DNA from: a virus
Reading direction: 5' to 3' (one strand)
Length of the DNA stretch: 43,922 bases
Virus record (IMG/VR): IMGVR_UViG_3300033553_000213
Span: 1-43,922 of that record
Made by a program: the position numbers and the translations under genes. Of this stretch, positions 27,301 through 36,125 are shown in pieces. Within the stretch, counting starts at the first letter, position 1; every line of letters starts with the position of its first letter. Below the pieces are notes generated by a model, which searched no databases, was not told the origin of the DNA, and worked only from the letters and a program-made list of their open reading frames with translations.

Positions 27301-27624
27301 ATGACAGTTTCAATTGAACGATATAGAGAACTAACTTCTAATTTCAATGGTACATTACGTGATATGCATAATGATGGAGATAAAATCCACCATGATTGTG
27401 CGCTAGCTGTAATTACATTTGAAGATGGACATACTAACTTATGTGGACTTGTACCATATGCAAAGTTCTGTTTGAATAATGTGGACATTGTTAATGGTGA
27501 GTTCCAACTAATGACCTTTTCTGTGGGTGGTACAATCCAACACTTTAATGGTAGTAGTGATTATACTGCTGCAGTTGCGGACTTCAATGAAAGATTTCCA
27601 ACAAGCACATTGACTTTACTATAA
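27301..27624 (+). CDS. Small early protein, unknown, 107 residues
   Basis: Start set at ATG 27301 because AAAAGGA lies 7 bases upstream; a GTG at 27280 in frame would bury the hairpin and ribosome site. Soluble, beta-rich (CALAVITFEDGHTNLCGLV; FQLMTFSVGGTIQHF), with three Cys and several His. Part of the early unit after the element at 26754. No family is recognised. Confidence 0.68.
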   Translation: MTVSIERYRELTSNFNGTLRDMHNDGDKIHHDCALAVITFEDGHTNLCGLVPYAKFCLNNVDIVNGEFQLMTFSVGGTIQHFNGSSDYTAAVADFNERFPTSTLTLL

Positions 27625-27633
27625 ATAAATTAT

Positions 27634-27657
27634 TAGGGGCAGCGCTGCTCCTAAAAG
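27634..27657 (+). promoter_or_regulatory. Hairpin plus ribosome site cassette (copy 2)
   Basis: Inverted repeat TAGGGGCA/TGCTCCTA around GCGC (27634-27653) is followed by AAAAGGATTCAAC and the ATG at 27666. The hairpin differs from copy 1, but the ribosome site is identical. Confidence 0.6.
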
Positions 27658-27665
27658 GATTCAAC

Positions 27666-28397
27666 ATGAAACAATTAAAAGCGTACGATAAAGTAGTAGT
27701 TAAGATAGGAAATCAAACTAATCTTAAAGGTTGCTCGGTTGAAGTGGGTATTGTTATAGGTATCCATGGTTCAGCATATCTGGTTCTTTTATCAAATGGC
27801 CTAGCCCTAGCCAGTACGGCTTATGCAAATGGTGTAGAAGATGGTGTCACTGTAAGTACAGAGTGTGAACATACACTATACGCTACTATGGCATATGAAG
27901 TTGTTGGTGGCGAATGCGTTAATCCGTGGAAGATACCATGGTTTGTATATGCTGATCTAGTTGGTCAGACATCTGTTATCGCAAGTGGCATTACTGATGA
28001 TGAGGTAGCCATTAAACTAGCAGATGAAACTGGAGCGGCTTTGGTAGAACATGTATCACAAGTTACTCCAGAGTTCGTAGATGCATTTGAAGATGAGATT
28101 TTATCAAGTACAGCACATGCTGTAGAAATGTATTCAACAGAATACTTGATGTCAATGACAAATGCTGCATTTATAACTTTATGCGAAACCTCGATAGACA
28201 TCACTAGAGATGAGTGGCCGTTAATAACTGAGATTCTAAACTCTAGAAACTTAGATCCTATTGACCTTCACAAGCTTGCCTACCTGGCATTGAATAAATC
28301 TCTAGCAAGATCAGCTGCTGATATGCCAACTGCCTTAGCAATGTGGAATCAGCAACAACTTAAGCCTGGTGCCGTTATTCCCGTCTACGTAGAATAA
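27666..28397 (+). CDS. Early protein, unknown, 243 residues
   Basis: The N-terminal about 60 residues have a small beta-barrel look (DKVVVKIGNQTNLKGCSVEVGIVIGIHGSAYLVLL), similar in pattern to SH3-like folds. The remainder is helical and acidic, ending in VIPVYVE. It is last in the early unit and closed by a U-run terminator. No enzyme motif is recognised; the barrel reading is a pattern impression only. Confidence 0.68.
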   Translation: MKQLKAYDKVVVKIGNQTNLKGCSVEVGIVIGIHGSAYLVLLSNGLALASTAYANGVEDGVTVSTECEHTLYATMAYEVVGGECVNPWKIPWFVYADLVGQTSVIASGITDDEVAIKLADETGAALVEHVSQVTPEFVDAFEDEILSSTAHAVEMYSTEYLMSMTNAAFITLCETSIDITRDEWPLITEILNSRNLDPIDLHKLAYLALNKSLARSAADMPTALAMWNQQQLKPGAVIPVYVE

Positions 28398-28407
28398 CTA
28401 ATCTATT

Positions 28408-28442
28408 AAGATTGCTCCCATTGTGGAGTAGTCTTTTTTTTT
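28408..28442 (+). terminator. Intrinsic terminator with U-run
   Basis: AAGATTGCTCC (28408-28418) pairs with GGAGTAGTCTT (28425-28435) using G-U pairs, loop of 6, followed by T run to 28442. It closes the early unit before terminase. Confidence 0.85.
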
Positions 28443-28499
28443 GTTAAACGCTTAATCATATAGTTTATTATGTCGTAACTGACTTAAGGAAAAGAGTAT

Positions 28500-30674
28500 A
28501 TGATTTTATTTGAAGAAGACTGGTATAAGTATCCACATGCCATCGCCGATTATAGTACCACCAATGAAACGTTTCTACGAATGGTGGCGCTATATAAAGA
28601 TATGGGTATTTCTAATTGTTTATGGCCTATCTCATTATTACAACCTGAGTTACAGGGAATTGACCCACATGCTGATAACCTGTCCGATGAGATAAAAATA
28701 AAGATTGGTTTAGAGTGTAAATATAACTTCTGGTATTACTTACGTGAAGTAGCTAGGATACCTCCTGTAGCTGGTCCTGTTGCTATCCCCTATAAAGCTA
28801 ACCGTGGTAACCTTGCATTGTCATGGTCGTTTATGTGTAGTATTGATTTTGCATTAATACAACCTCGTCAGACAGGTAAGTCAGTATCAACAGATATTGT
28901 AATGGATTGGTTAATCTACATAGGTGCATCCAATACATTGATTAACATGTTTACTAAAGATAACGACCTACGATCAAAAAACGTAGAGCGTTTAAAAAAG
29001 ATTAGAGACTTACTACCACCTTACATTATCAGTATCTCTAAGCAGGATTCAGATAACCAGATCGGTCTTACATGTTTGGCTCTAGCTAACTCATATGTAA
29101 CTGGTGTTGCACAGAACTCTGAAGCAGCAGCTAACAAGATGGGTCGTGGTTTGACTTCACCTATCATGCACATAGATGAGGCACCCTTCATTAAATATAT
29201 CGGTACTACTATGCCTGCAGCTTTGGCATCTGGTACAGCAGCTAAAGAGGAAGCTAAGTTACACGGTAGACCGTATGGTAACATCTTTACAACTACTGCC
29301 GGTAAGCGTGATGACAGAGATGGCAAGTACATGTATGAGCTAATCACTGGTGGAGCACCTTGGAATGAAGTTTTCTTTGACTCTTATGATAGAGATGAAT
29401 TGGTTAAGCGTGTAGTGAAAAATGGTAGTGGTAGAAAGATGCTAATAAATGGCACCTTTAATCACAGACAGTTAGGTAAGACGGATGAATGGTTATATGC
29501 AGCTATGGCAGATTCCAATGCATCTGGCGATGACGCTGATCGTGATTTCTTTAACGTCTGGACTATGGGTACACAAAGTTCACCTTTGACTGTTGAGTTA
29601 AACAAGACTATTAAAGATAGTGAACTAGATCCTCTATGGAGTGAGATTACTGATGAGTCTTACATTATCAGATGGTACCACACCGAAGCTGAGATAAAGG
29701 AGATGGTACACACTACACAATTTATTCTAGGACTAGATACCTCAGATGCAATTGGTCGTGATGCTTGTGCTTTAGTCTTTATTAATGTAGAGGATTTATC
29801 TGTTGTAGGTGCTGCTACTATTAATGAAACTAACTTGATTAGATTCAGTCACTTCCTTTCCAATATATTAGTTAGATATACCAATACTACACTGATTCCA
29901 GAAAGAAAGAGTTCTGCTCAATCAATTATAGATTCCCTTTTAATTACTCTACCTGAGAAAGGTATTGATCCTTTTAAAAGAATCTTTAACCATGTTGTTG
30001 ATAATCACCATACCAGAGAACGTGAGTTTGCTGAAATTACACAGAGTACGTCTAGGCGTAATAATGCATTCTACGATAGATATAAAAAGGTATTCGGTTT
30101 TAATACAACTGGTGAAAGTCGTGCATTACTTTATTCTACTGTATTACAAAACAGTGCTAAGAATTCAGGACATGTACTTCGTGATAGACCTTTATCTAAT
30201 GAGATTAGGGGACTTATCGTTAAGAACGGCAGGATAGATCATAGCAGTGGCAGTAATGACGATATGGTTATTGCATGGCTAATGACTCAATGGATGCTGG
30301 TTCACGGTAAGAACTTAACGTACTATGGAATAGACGGTAGTCGAGCCCTTAGTAAAGTTAGTAATGTAGGTAAGGAACTTACATTGGAGGATTTGTACGA
30401 TAAGAAGTTACAGGAAGATATTCAACATGAGATGGAAGATATCTATGAAGAGTTAACTACCTGTAATGAGGAATATATGATTGCTAAATATGAGTCACGT
30501 CTACATGCATTAGGCAAGCGTGTTAAACTCTCTGCAGATAACACTCTTAGCATTGACTCTATGATAAGTACCGCAACTGAGCTACGTAAACACAGTAACC
30601 GTAGGAAGGCTATGGAACAACGTCAAGCCAATGTTAGGAATAGACGCCAATCAATGGGTGGTTGGAGAAGATAA
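28500..30674 (+). CDS. terL: Terminase large subunit (DNA packaging motor)
   Basis: 724 residues. ATPase: Walker A PRQTGKS (about residues 122-128) and Walker B IMHIDEA (Asp226, catalytic Glu227), with a following coupling region GNIFTTTAG. C-terminal RNase-H-like nuclease: FILGLDTSD (about residue 408 on), IPERKSSAQS near 465, and the last acidic site SGSNDDMVIAW (about 583-593). It packages genome into proheads at the portal and cuts concatemers. Own transcription unit between two terminators. AAGGAAAAG precedes the ATG. In phiKZ the equivalent is gp25, next to the genes 26-30 module, matching the order here with an early block inserted between. Confidence 0.93.
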   Translation: MILFEEDWYKYPHAIADYSTTNETFLRMVALYKDMGISNCLWPISLLQPELQGIDPHADNLSDEIKIKIGLECKYNFWYYLREVARIPPVAGPVAIPYKANRGNLALSWSFMCSIDFALIQPRQTGKSVSTDIVMDWLIYIGASNTLINMFTKDNDLRSKNVERLKKIRDLLPPYIISISKQDSDNQIGLTCLALANSYVTGVAQNSEAAANKMGRGLTSPIMHIDEAPFIKYIGTTMPAALASGTAAKEEAKLHGRPYGNIFTTTAGKRDDRDGKYMYELITGGAPWNEVFFDSYDRDELVKRVVKNGSGRKMLINGTFNHRQLGKTDEWLYAAMADSNASGDDADRDFFNVWTMGTQSSPLTVELNKTIKDSELDPLWSEITDESYIIRWYHTEAEIKEMVHTTQFILGLDTSDAIGRDACALVFINVEDLSVVGAATINETNLIRFSHFLSNILVRYTNTTLIPERKSSAQSIIDSLLITLPEKGIDPFKRIFNHVVDNHHTREREFAEITQSTSRRNNAFYDRYKKVFGFNTTGESRALLYSTVLQNSAKNSGHVLRDRPLSNEIRGLIVKNGRIDHSSGSNDDMVIAWLMTQWMLVHGKNLTYYGIDGSRALSKVSNVGKELTLEDLYDKKLQEDIQHEMEDIYEELTTCNEEYMIAKYESRLHALGKRVKLSADNTLSIDSMISTATELRKHSNRRKAMEQRQANVRNRRQSMGGWRR

Positions 30675-30712
30675 CATAAAGGGATACTGGCATTTGCCAG
30701 TATCCCTTTATG
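30675..30712. terminator. 17-bp bidirectional terminator ending in TATG
   Basis: CATAAAGGGATACTGGC (30675-30691), loop ATTT, and its perfect complement ending in TTTATG (30696-30712). It separates terminase from the convergent minus-strand gene and gives UUUAUG on both strands. Confidence 0.88.
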
Positions 30713-30727
30713 CTGTTTTATAACTAT

Positions 30728-31081
30728 TTACTTGACCGCTGGTTGCGAATGTTGAACTTCTATCAGTTTTTTAGAAACTAAAAATAAACCAAAATGAATG
30801 GCATCATTAATCTCTTTATCCAAAGATGTTGATCTAAAGGAATGTTCGTAACTGAATGTATCTCCACCAGGTTGTTTAAATAATAAAGATATGTCAATGG
30901 CTCGGATAAATTTAGTGGTACTAAATAACCAATAGTTTGTCACCTCTTTAAATACAGCTTCATTTACCAATACTTTAATACTTGTAATACCTGAATGGTT
31001 TAATGGAGCAATCTTTGTAAATGCCATAATGTTTTCCTTACAATCAGGCATTTCATTAACAGTCTTTTTGAATAGTTTCAT
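30728..31081 (-). CDS. Unknown protein, 117 residues
   Basis: Start set at ATG 31081 (MKLFKKTVNEM), two bases after the upstream stop (TAA-T-ATG); a longer frame from 31120 would overlap the neighbour by 38 bases and lacks a good site. Mixed alpha/beta, with FKEVTNYWLFSTTKFIRAIDISLLF as a hydrophobic strand-rich core. Translationally coupled to the 409-residue gene and likely a functional partner. No family is recognised. Confidence 0.65.
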   Translation of the reverse strand: MKLFKKTVNEMPDCKENIMAFTKIAPLNHSGITSIKVLVNEAVFKEVTNYWLFSTTKFIRAIDISLLFKQPGGDTFSYEHSFRSTSLDKEINDAIHFGLFLVSKKLIEVQHSQPAVK

Positions 31082-31082
31082 A

Positions 31083-32312
31083 TTACACCGACCCCTGATA
31101 ATATTTCTTAGCAAAGGCACGTAACACTATGTATAGTTGTAAACCAGTTCTAACAGATGCTAGTGCTGCTTTATTTCTACTTGAAACACTACGTTTGATA
31201 ATCTTGTTAGATAAGTCTCGCATCTTTAAGAGTTGGTCGTCTGACATACGGGACGCTAAGTAAAGATTCTTTAATTTAATTACTAGCCCACCAATATCCG
31301 ATGAGCTCTGCATGATACCATCGTTATCTGACAAATAACGATAAACGTGTAATAGCGATTCATCAATTAGTTTCTCAACATTCTTATCACCGTGTTTACC
31401 ATAGTTATCAGAACAATATTCCAATGCCTGTAAAAGATATTGCTTATTAACAGTGTGTAAGGCATCTGTAATAATGTCTATAAGCTCTTCTCGTATAAAG
31501 GTAGGCTTGTCTGCAATGATGTCTTTTAAATAGCGTGTATAAGCTGTGTGATCTCGGGTACGATCTAAGATCTCTTTCTCACCATCAAATTCAACAACTG
31601 TTTTAGTACTACTGATTCTAAGATTCTGTTCACGCACTCTATCAAAAACATCTTTCTGTTTCTTAACAATGTTACGCAATCTGTCTTGAATATCAGTAAT
31701 CATGTTAATAACACCTTGGTCATCATTCATCGTACTGTATGTTTTATAATGGATGCCGTGTCTATCAATGATATTTTTAGAGCGATGCTCTAATAGTCCT
31801 TGCCAACTACCTTGTTGCTTAATATCGAACTTACGACTCAAAGCTTCATATGTAGCAATTGCCACTTCTTTATCGGCACGGTATCTAAAGAAATTCCAAA
31901 GTAAACTAGATAGGAACTTATATTGAAGCAATAGACATACTTCCATCATACCTTTTTCTTTATCCTTAGGAGATAAGTCAGAATTATAGATCCTATGAAG
32001 AATATATATGCTGCTAAGGTTTATGAGGTCGTTAGCGCGTACCCAACTAGGGTCTATTGTTTTGATGTCTTTAAGTCCGGGTTTTAAATCCGCTTCGTCA
32101 ATTTCTATTATTTCATCAAACCAATTATCCCTATCTGAACTTTTATACTTAATTGGATTTACACCAATTAGGTTACTAGTAAAAAACTCAAGATGATCTT
32201 CGTTACGGTTCATAAACTCTACACGTAACTCTTTTAAATCTTTTATAAATGATCTATCTATTTTAATATGATCTAAGTTTTTATCGAACAACTCTTTAAT
32301 TTGTTTGGCCAT
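31083..32312 (-). CDS. Unknown helical protein beside terminase, 409 residues
   Basis: Almost wholly alpha-helical and highly charged, with long Lys/Glu/Asp/Arg segments (ITDIQDRLRNIVKKQKDVFDRVREQN around 213-238 suggests a coiled coil). No membrane segment, signal or catalytic motif is visible. It has an AGAGG site upstream and its own promoter region, divergent from the early unit at 32381. Conserved position beside terminase would suit a packaging, head or virion function, but that is inference. Confidence 0.68.
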   Translation of the reverse strand: MAKQIKELFDKNLDHIKIDRSFIKDLKELRVEFMNRNEDHLEFFTSNLIGVNPIKYKSSDRDNWFDEIIEIDEADLKPGLKDIKTIDPSWVRANDLINLSSIYILHRIYNSDLSPKDKEKGMMEVCLLLQYKFLSSLLWNFFRYRADKEVAIATYEALSRKFDIKQQGSWQGLLEHRSKNIIDRHGIHYKTYSTMNDDQGVINMITDIQDRLRNIVKKQKDVFDRVREQNLRISSTKTVVEFDGEKEILDRTRDHTAYTRYLKDIIADKPTFIREELIDIITDALHTVNKQYLLQALEYCSDNYGKHGDKNVEKLIDESLLHVYRYLSDNDGIMQSSSDIGGLVIKLKNLYLASRMSDDQLLKMRDLSNKIIKRSVSSRNKAALASVRTGLQLYIVLRAFAKKYYQGSV

Positions 32313-32380
32313 GATTTAACCTCTTTAAATTTTCTTATCAGAAGATTAGCAAAGTACTTTGATTTAACTGTGAGTCACAC

Positions 32381-32391
32381 CTATATTACTA
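32381..32391 (+). promoter_or_regulatory. Early-promoter element CTATATTACTA (copy 3)
   Basis: Exact copy, preceded by CACAC as copy 2 is preceded by CAC, and followed by GTATGATAAT. It lies 68 bases before the 39-residue gene and is the only early element upstream of the 32.4-40.3 kb array. Confidence 0.78.
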
Positions 32392-32448
32392 GTATGATAA
32401 TAACAAGTGATTGAAGTTAATCCTTTAATCTACAGGACAAAACAAAAT

Positions 32449-32568
32449 ATGACTATAGTGAAATGTACCCTTATTACTATCTTTGTACTTATCCCACTTT
32501 CCTTTGTGGCGGATAAGGTACTTAAGGAAGTAACCGATACTGAAATTTACCATACATATAAAAAATAA
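32449..32568 (+). CDS. Small single-span membrane peptide, 39 residues
   Basis: ATG 32449 after AGGA encodes MTIVKCTLITIFVLIPLSFV followed by a charged tail (ADKVLKEVTDTEIYHTYKK). One membrane segment or uncleaved signal, C-terminal part hydrophilic. It is first after the early element and 13 bases before the cell wall hydrolase gene, so the two are co-transcribed; a chaperone, holin-like or inhibitor role for the hydrolase is possible, but nothing proves it. Confidence 0.6.
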   Translation: MTIVKCTLITIFVLIPLSFVADKVLKEVTDTEIYHTYKK

Positions 32569-32581
32569 TTGAGAGATAATC

Positions 32582-33355
32582 ATGACTAAAGAACTACTTT
32601 TAAGATTAAACAAATATGCAGCAGTGACCTTTTTGACTGTAGTCTCTACGATTACAGTATCGATGGGCATTAACTTATATATAGACCACCGTGATCCAGC
32701 GCCCCTTATTTCATTGTACGAAACTACACCTATGGAAACAGCTGTACATGAATCAGTATTTAAAGCCGTGGATGCACCCATTGAAGACAACGGTATTGAA
32801 TATACTTTTTATACTGAATTAGAGAATGCTACACTTGCAGTAGATACAGTCCTAGCTTTGCCAGATGGTTTAGTTGAAGTTCCTATTATTCTTATGGATG
32901 GTAAGGAAATTGCATTGGATGATGATCTTACGTGTTTAACTATGAATATATATTTCGAAGGAAGAAACCGTTCTGTTAAAATGCGTAAGGGTTCTTCATG
33001 GACTGTAGTAAATAGAATTGGTAGATACCATAATAAAGATATTTGTGATGTGGTAACTAATTCTAGAAAGGATGCTACTAGTGGATTACTTGTTGAAGAT
33101 GAGTGTCACTATTCTTGGTATTGCGATGCACGTGAAATCTTAAAGGTTGGCGAGAATCCAATTGAGAAGCAAGCATATAAAGATTCAGTTAAAATTGCAC
33201 GCACTATTATTAGACAGGCATCTGTGGATAAAGAGAAGTATGACTTTACAAACGGAGCTACACATTACCACAGCATGAACGTATCGCCATACTGGATATC
33301 TAGTATGACATATCTTACAGCCTATGCTGACCACCTGTTTTATCAGGGTTATTAA
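32582..33355 (+). CDS. Membrane-anchored SleB-like cell wall hydrolase
   Basis: 257 residues. An N-terminal anchor (residues 11-33, YAAVTFLTVVSTITVSMGI) places the rest in the periplasm. The C-terminal domain (about 113-257) matches the SleB/Hydrolase_2 family: LTMNIYFEGRN with catalytic-type Glu126, VVNRIGRYHNKDICDVV, HYSWYCD, and the closing GATHYHSMNVSPYW (residues 225-238) then HLFYQ. Family members cut the glycan strands of peptidoglycan. The oddity is placement behind an early-type promoter, unlike a normal late endolysin. It could remodel the wall after entry, resist superinfection, or be a lysis enzyme with delayed activity. Confidence 0.85.
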   Translation: MTKELLLRLNKYAAVTFLTVVSTITVSMGINLYIDHRDPAPLISLYETTPMETAVHESVFKAVDAPIEDNGIEYTFYTELENATLAVDTVLALPDGLVEVPIILMDGKEIALDDDLTCLTMNIYFEGRNRSVKMRKGSSWTVVNRIGRYHNKDICDVVTNSRKDATSGLLVEDECHYSWYCDAREILKVGENPIEKQAYKDSVKIARTIIRQASVDKEKYDFTNGATHYHSMNVSPYWISSMTYLTAYADHLFYQGY

Positions 33356-33358
33356 ATA

Positions 33359-33390
33359 AAAGCCCGGGGATTAGACCCTGGGCTTTATGC
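33359..33390 (+). terminator. GC-rich hairpin followed by TTTATGC
   Basis: AAAGCCCGGGG (33359-33369), loop of 6, CCCTGGGCTTT (33376-33386) with one G-U pair, then ATGCTATT. It separates the hydrolase gene from the unknown-gene array, which has no early element of its own. Confidence 0.8.
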
Positions 33391-33412
33391 TATTAAATAT
33401 GAGGAAACTAAA

Positions 33413-34225
33413 ATGAATAATAATAATAATACACAAAAAAGAAATATAGAGTTGGGAACATATGCGGCTATTATATCCGAGACAATAAAGAGCGGTAAAC
33501 ATTACACACCGATTATTTGGGGTGAGATTCATAATGTCAATGTAACCTGTGACGACGTTGCTCTGCCGGTAGAAATACCTGATGCAGAGTACTGCATTAA
33601 CATTCAGTTATCTGGTAGACTTAATACCTTTATTAAGGAATGGTTTGCACGATATACGTATGAACAAATTCCTGTATCTATCACCAATGGGTTCTTGGGC
33701 CGTGAGCTTTATTTTAATATAACGACTACTGAAAAAACTATGCATATAGTTATTTCAGCCATTGACAATATCTTTAGAGTATTGGCCGATGATATTCAGG
33801 CTAGGCCACATCGCTCTATTGAGAAATGGCCCCTTACTATTGATGCTCTTTTCTTAAGCGATGGTGATTGGAAAATTGTTGATGATCTCGATATTTTTCC
33901 AGCTTACATAATGCATTGTGTTATACCCTCTGGTGTAGAGGTTATGCAACTTAATGCCCACCATGAGTCTGGCGTGATAATGATAGTTCGACATGATCTT
34001 GATTGGTATTATCGTAAGGTACTTAATGGATTGGAAACAGGGAAGGTTTCTCATAAGGCCGGTCTTATTAAATACGGTATCAGTGAAATCTTAATTGCTG
34101 ACTCTGTGGCATTGGCATTAGTAGTAGAGTTCCCAAAAGCTCCATCCGGTACTGATTATCCCAATAGACCAATTGACGGTTTCTGTAAAATGTGTTCAGA
34201 GATTACGGCTAATGGAAATACTTAA
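33413..34225 (+). CDS. Array gene 1: unknown, 270 residues
   Basis: Begins MNNNNNTQKR (AAT run) after GAGGAAA. Contains the array signature INIQLSGRLNTFIKEWF (residues 62-78), a following beta strand (ELYFNITTTEKTMHIVIS) and helix, then DIFPAYIMHCVIP near 165, resembling the second signature IFPIY of later array genes. It ends with Cys-x-x-Cys (FCKMCSE), possibly metal- or disulphide-forming. Soluble, no signal peptide. It may be an early member of the duplicated family at 36-40 kb; function unknown. Confidence 0.66.
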   Translation: MNNNNNTQKRNIELGTYAAIISETIKSGKHYTPIIWGEIHNVNVTCDDVALPVEIPDAEYCINIQLSGRLNTFIKEWFARYTYEQIPVSITNGFLGRELYFNITTTEKTMHIVISAIDNIFRVLADDIQARPHRSIEKWPLTIDALFLSDGDWKIVDDLDIFPAYIMHCVIPSGVEVMQLNAHHESGVIMIVRHDLDWYYRKVLNGLETGKVSHKAGLIKYGISEILIADSVALALVVEFPKAPSGTDYPNRPIDGFCKMCSEITANGNT

Positions 34226-34237
34226 AAAGGAATTAAA

Positions 34238-34489
34238 ATGATATTAATATATTTAGCAATAGGTGCTGCATTAGTTTGGTATCTATATTACTTAGCAAAT
34301 AGAGCCGCAAAGATAGATGGTCCTATTATTGATAGTTGGCCAGATACTTTAAAACTCTCGGTAACGGCTTTAATAGTCGCTATTGTATTAGGACCAATCT
34401 TAATATTTGTACCTATCTTAAATATACTGGTATTGTTATTGCCGGTAGCTCCTATCGTAGGTAAACTCTACCCATATAAATTTTTATAA
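34238..34489 (+). CDS. Small integral membrane protein, 83 residues
   Basis: Two to three hydrophobic spans: residues 2-20 (ILIYLAIGAALVWYLYYLA) and 42-76 (long, LSVTALIVAIVLGPILIFVPILNILVLLLP), joined by a polar loop with IDGPIIDSWPD. AAAAGGAA precedes the ATG. The only membrane protein of the array. Holin-like topology is possible, but the context gives no lysis partner except the upstream SleB-like hydrolase. Confidence 0.66.
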   Translation: MILIYLAIGAALVWYLYYLANRAAKIDGPIIDSWPDTLKLSVTALIVAIVLGPILIFVPILNILVLLLPVAPIVGKLYPYKFL

Positions 34490-34496
34490 GGACAGC

Positions 34497-34889
34497 ATGA
34501 GTATCACACAAGAAGAAGTTAAGAAAAGAAGTTGTATACCTCATGAAGACTTTATTCAATGTAGAGTTCATTCTAAGGCTGCAGCTATTCATAAAGAGAC
34601 TACTAAAGGAATCTCTTTAGCTGATACCATTTATCAGTTCACTGACCTTATTCCAATATATGTAACTGACGATGTTATTGAATTTACAGGAGATGAAAGT
34701 AATGTAGCAGAGATGATTAAGGTTATCTCGCTATGTGTAAACAATGTCCCTGAGGTTCAAGTTAACTCGGGAACTAAATATGTGGATGGGTGTGATAACC
34801 GTATAAACTTCACAGTGTTTCTCTTTCCAACTGAAGATAGTGTTATCCACTTAGAAAGAATATTGGATAGTCACCTAACTAGTATATAG
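34497..34889 (+). CDS. Array gene: unknown, 130 residues
   Basis: Soluble alpha/beta protein, 7 bases after the membrane protein gene with AAGGA overlapping its end. Contains IEFTGDESNVAEMIKVI (61-77) and a late strand-helix INFTVFLFPTEDSVIHLERILDSHL, the same order (G-D motif, strand, helix) as other array products, but weakly similar. Membership in the duplicated family is uncertain. Confidence 0.6.
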   Translation: MSITQEEVKKRSCIPHEDFIQCRVHSKAAAIHKETTKGISLADTIYQFTDLIPIYVTDDVIEFTGDESNVAEMIKVISLCVNNVPEVQVNSGTKYVDGCDNRINFTVFLFPTEDSVIHLERILDSHLTSI

Positions 34890-34902
34890 CTAAGGGAGTC
34901 AT

Positions 34903-35433
34903 ATGGCTAATAAACAAAAAAAGGCAATTGAAATAAATCCAGTAGCTCAACTATTATTCAATAATCAAGGAAATGGTCGTGTAACTCGAACATTAGAATT
35001 GGTTAGCTGTAGTAGATTGGGTGTTGTTAAGACTATTGCTCGATGGGATCAGGGTATTAAAAGTGCAAAACCATTACTGAAGCGATTACATGGTGACAAT
35101 AAACTACACGTGCTTTTTCCGGTATGTAAGGATATGTTTAATCGTGTAATCCTTGCTCCAATCGGACCTACGGATATTGAGCGTCATCTAGACAATAGCC
35201 CACCAATCATTAGTGAACGGGAACTATTGTCATTAAAGCTACTAACCTTAAATATTGATGGGGCGTTTATTGAGTTAAATAACCACCGAGCGGATGGGTT
35301 TGGGTTTTGTCTAGTTACTTATGAAGTTAAGGGAATGGTACCAAGTACTAAAAGTATGGCACAACCAGCCCCAGATGTATATATGGTAGAGGCTGATTTG
35401 AGAAGTGTCATACCACTTTATGCAGATTTTTAA
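34903..35433 (+). CDS. Array-region gene: unknown, 176 residues
   Basis: Basic N-terminus (MANKQKKAIEINP), then alpha/beta segments (NKLHVLFPVCKDMFNRVILAPIGPTDIERHL). It does not show the G-D/N-L signature of its neighbours clearly. TAAGGGAG precedes the ATG. A small hairpin follows at 35458. No family is recognised. Confidence 0.6.
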   Translation: MANKQKKAIEINPVAQLLFNNQGNGRVTRTLELVSCSRLGVVKTIARWDQGIKSAKPLLKRLHGDNKLHVLFPVCKDMFNRVILAPIGPTDIERHLDNSPPIISERELLSLKLLTLNIDGAFIELNNHRADGFGFCLVTYEVKGMVPSTKSMAQPAPDVYMVEADLRSVIPLYADF

Positions 35434-35457
35434 ACCACTTAGATGATATATCATTAC

Positions 35458-35479
35458 ATACTCTAATAGAAGAGAGTAT
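35458..35479 (+). terminator. Weak intergenic hairpin
   Basis: ATACTCT (35458-35464) and AGAGTAT (35473-35479) with an 8-base loop, followed by TAAG. Also nearby is the palindrome ATGATATATCAT. Likely an attenuator or RNA-processing site inside the array. Confidence 0.4.
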
Positions 35480-35527
35480 TAAGTTAATGAATATCTGCGA
35501 AACTATAACTAAAGAAGGGTTATTCAA

Positions 35528-36088
35528 ATGTTAAAATTTAATGATTTATTTACTTTTAAGAAATGTGATATTAATACTTATACGGAAACCAGTGACCCTA
35601 TTATAGTACCGATCATAGAGGTGAAGTATGAAGTTGCTGACTTAGTGCGCCCAACAGCAACTGCGGCATTAATCCAAATGGTTACCGATTGCCAAGCTGG
35701 TGAATACACTATGGAAGATGATTCGTGGGGTGGTGATCCCTCAATATCATTGTTTTATGAAGCAAGTCCATACAACAAAGCTGATATAAAGAAATCAGTT
35801 ATGGAAACCTTTAATAAATTATACGAAAGTATAAAAATTATTGGTGTGACTGTGAGTCATGGTGATTTAGTAATAGCTTTACCTAAACCTAATAGACACT
35901 ATCATGTAATTAACCACATGGTAGATGTGTTAGGTATAACACCACCTATAGGTCACGGTGACCAAGGTTTTTATTTAAGTGATGGAACGTACTTAAATAG
36001 AGAAGCTGCACGTGACTATGCCTTGGTGATTGGTCAGGTAGAAACAACTGATCACGATAGAGAGTTGTTCTCGGAAGACTTGTGGTAA
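35528..36088 (+). CDS. Array-region gene: unknown, 186 residues
   Basis: Soluble, acidic C-terminus (ETTDHDRELFSEDLW). Mixed alpha/beta with IKIIGVTVSHGDLVIALPKPNRHYHVINHMVDVLGI (about 97-132) as its best-defined strand-helix unit, vaguely like the array module. A 15-codon frame ending over its start (35488-35533) might be a leader, but has a poor ribosome site. AGAAGGG precedes the ATG. Confidence 0.6.
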   Translation: MLKFNDLFTFKKCDINTYTETSDPIIVPIIEVKYEVADLVRPTATAALIQMVTDCQAGEYTMEDDSWGGDPSISLFYEASPYNKADIKKSVMETFNKLYESIKIIGVTVSHGDLVIALPKPNRHYHVINHMVDVLGITPPIGHGDQGFYLSDGTYLNREAARDYALVIGQVETTDHDRELFSEDLW

Positions 36089-36112
36089 CTGTCTATAGTT
36101 TTAAGATACTGT

Positions 36113-36125
36113 GGTGTTTGACACC
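36113..36125 (+). other. Small hairpin upstream of the 90-residue gene
   Basis: GGTGT-TTG-ACACC (36113-36125), 26 bases before the ATG at 36151 and before the AAGGGG site. Too short to terminate alone; may mark RNA processing. Confidence 0.35.

Noticed and set aside
34238-34489. Calling the 83-residue membrane protein a holin
   Set aside because: Topology alone fits, but there is no adjacent endolysin or spanin and the gene lies inside an unknown array.
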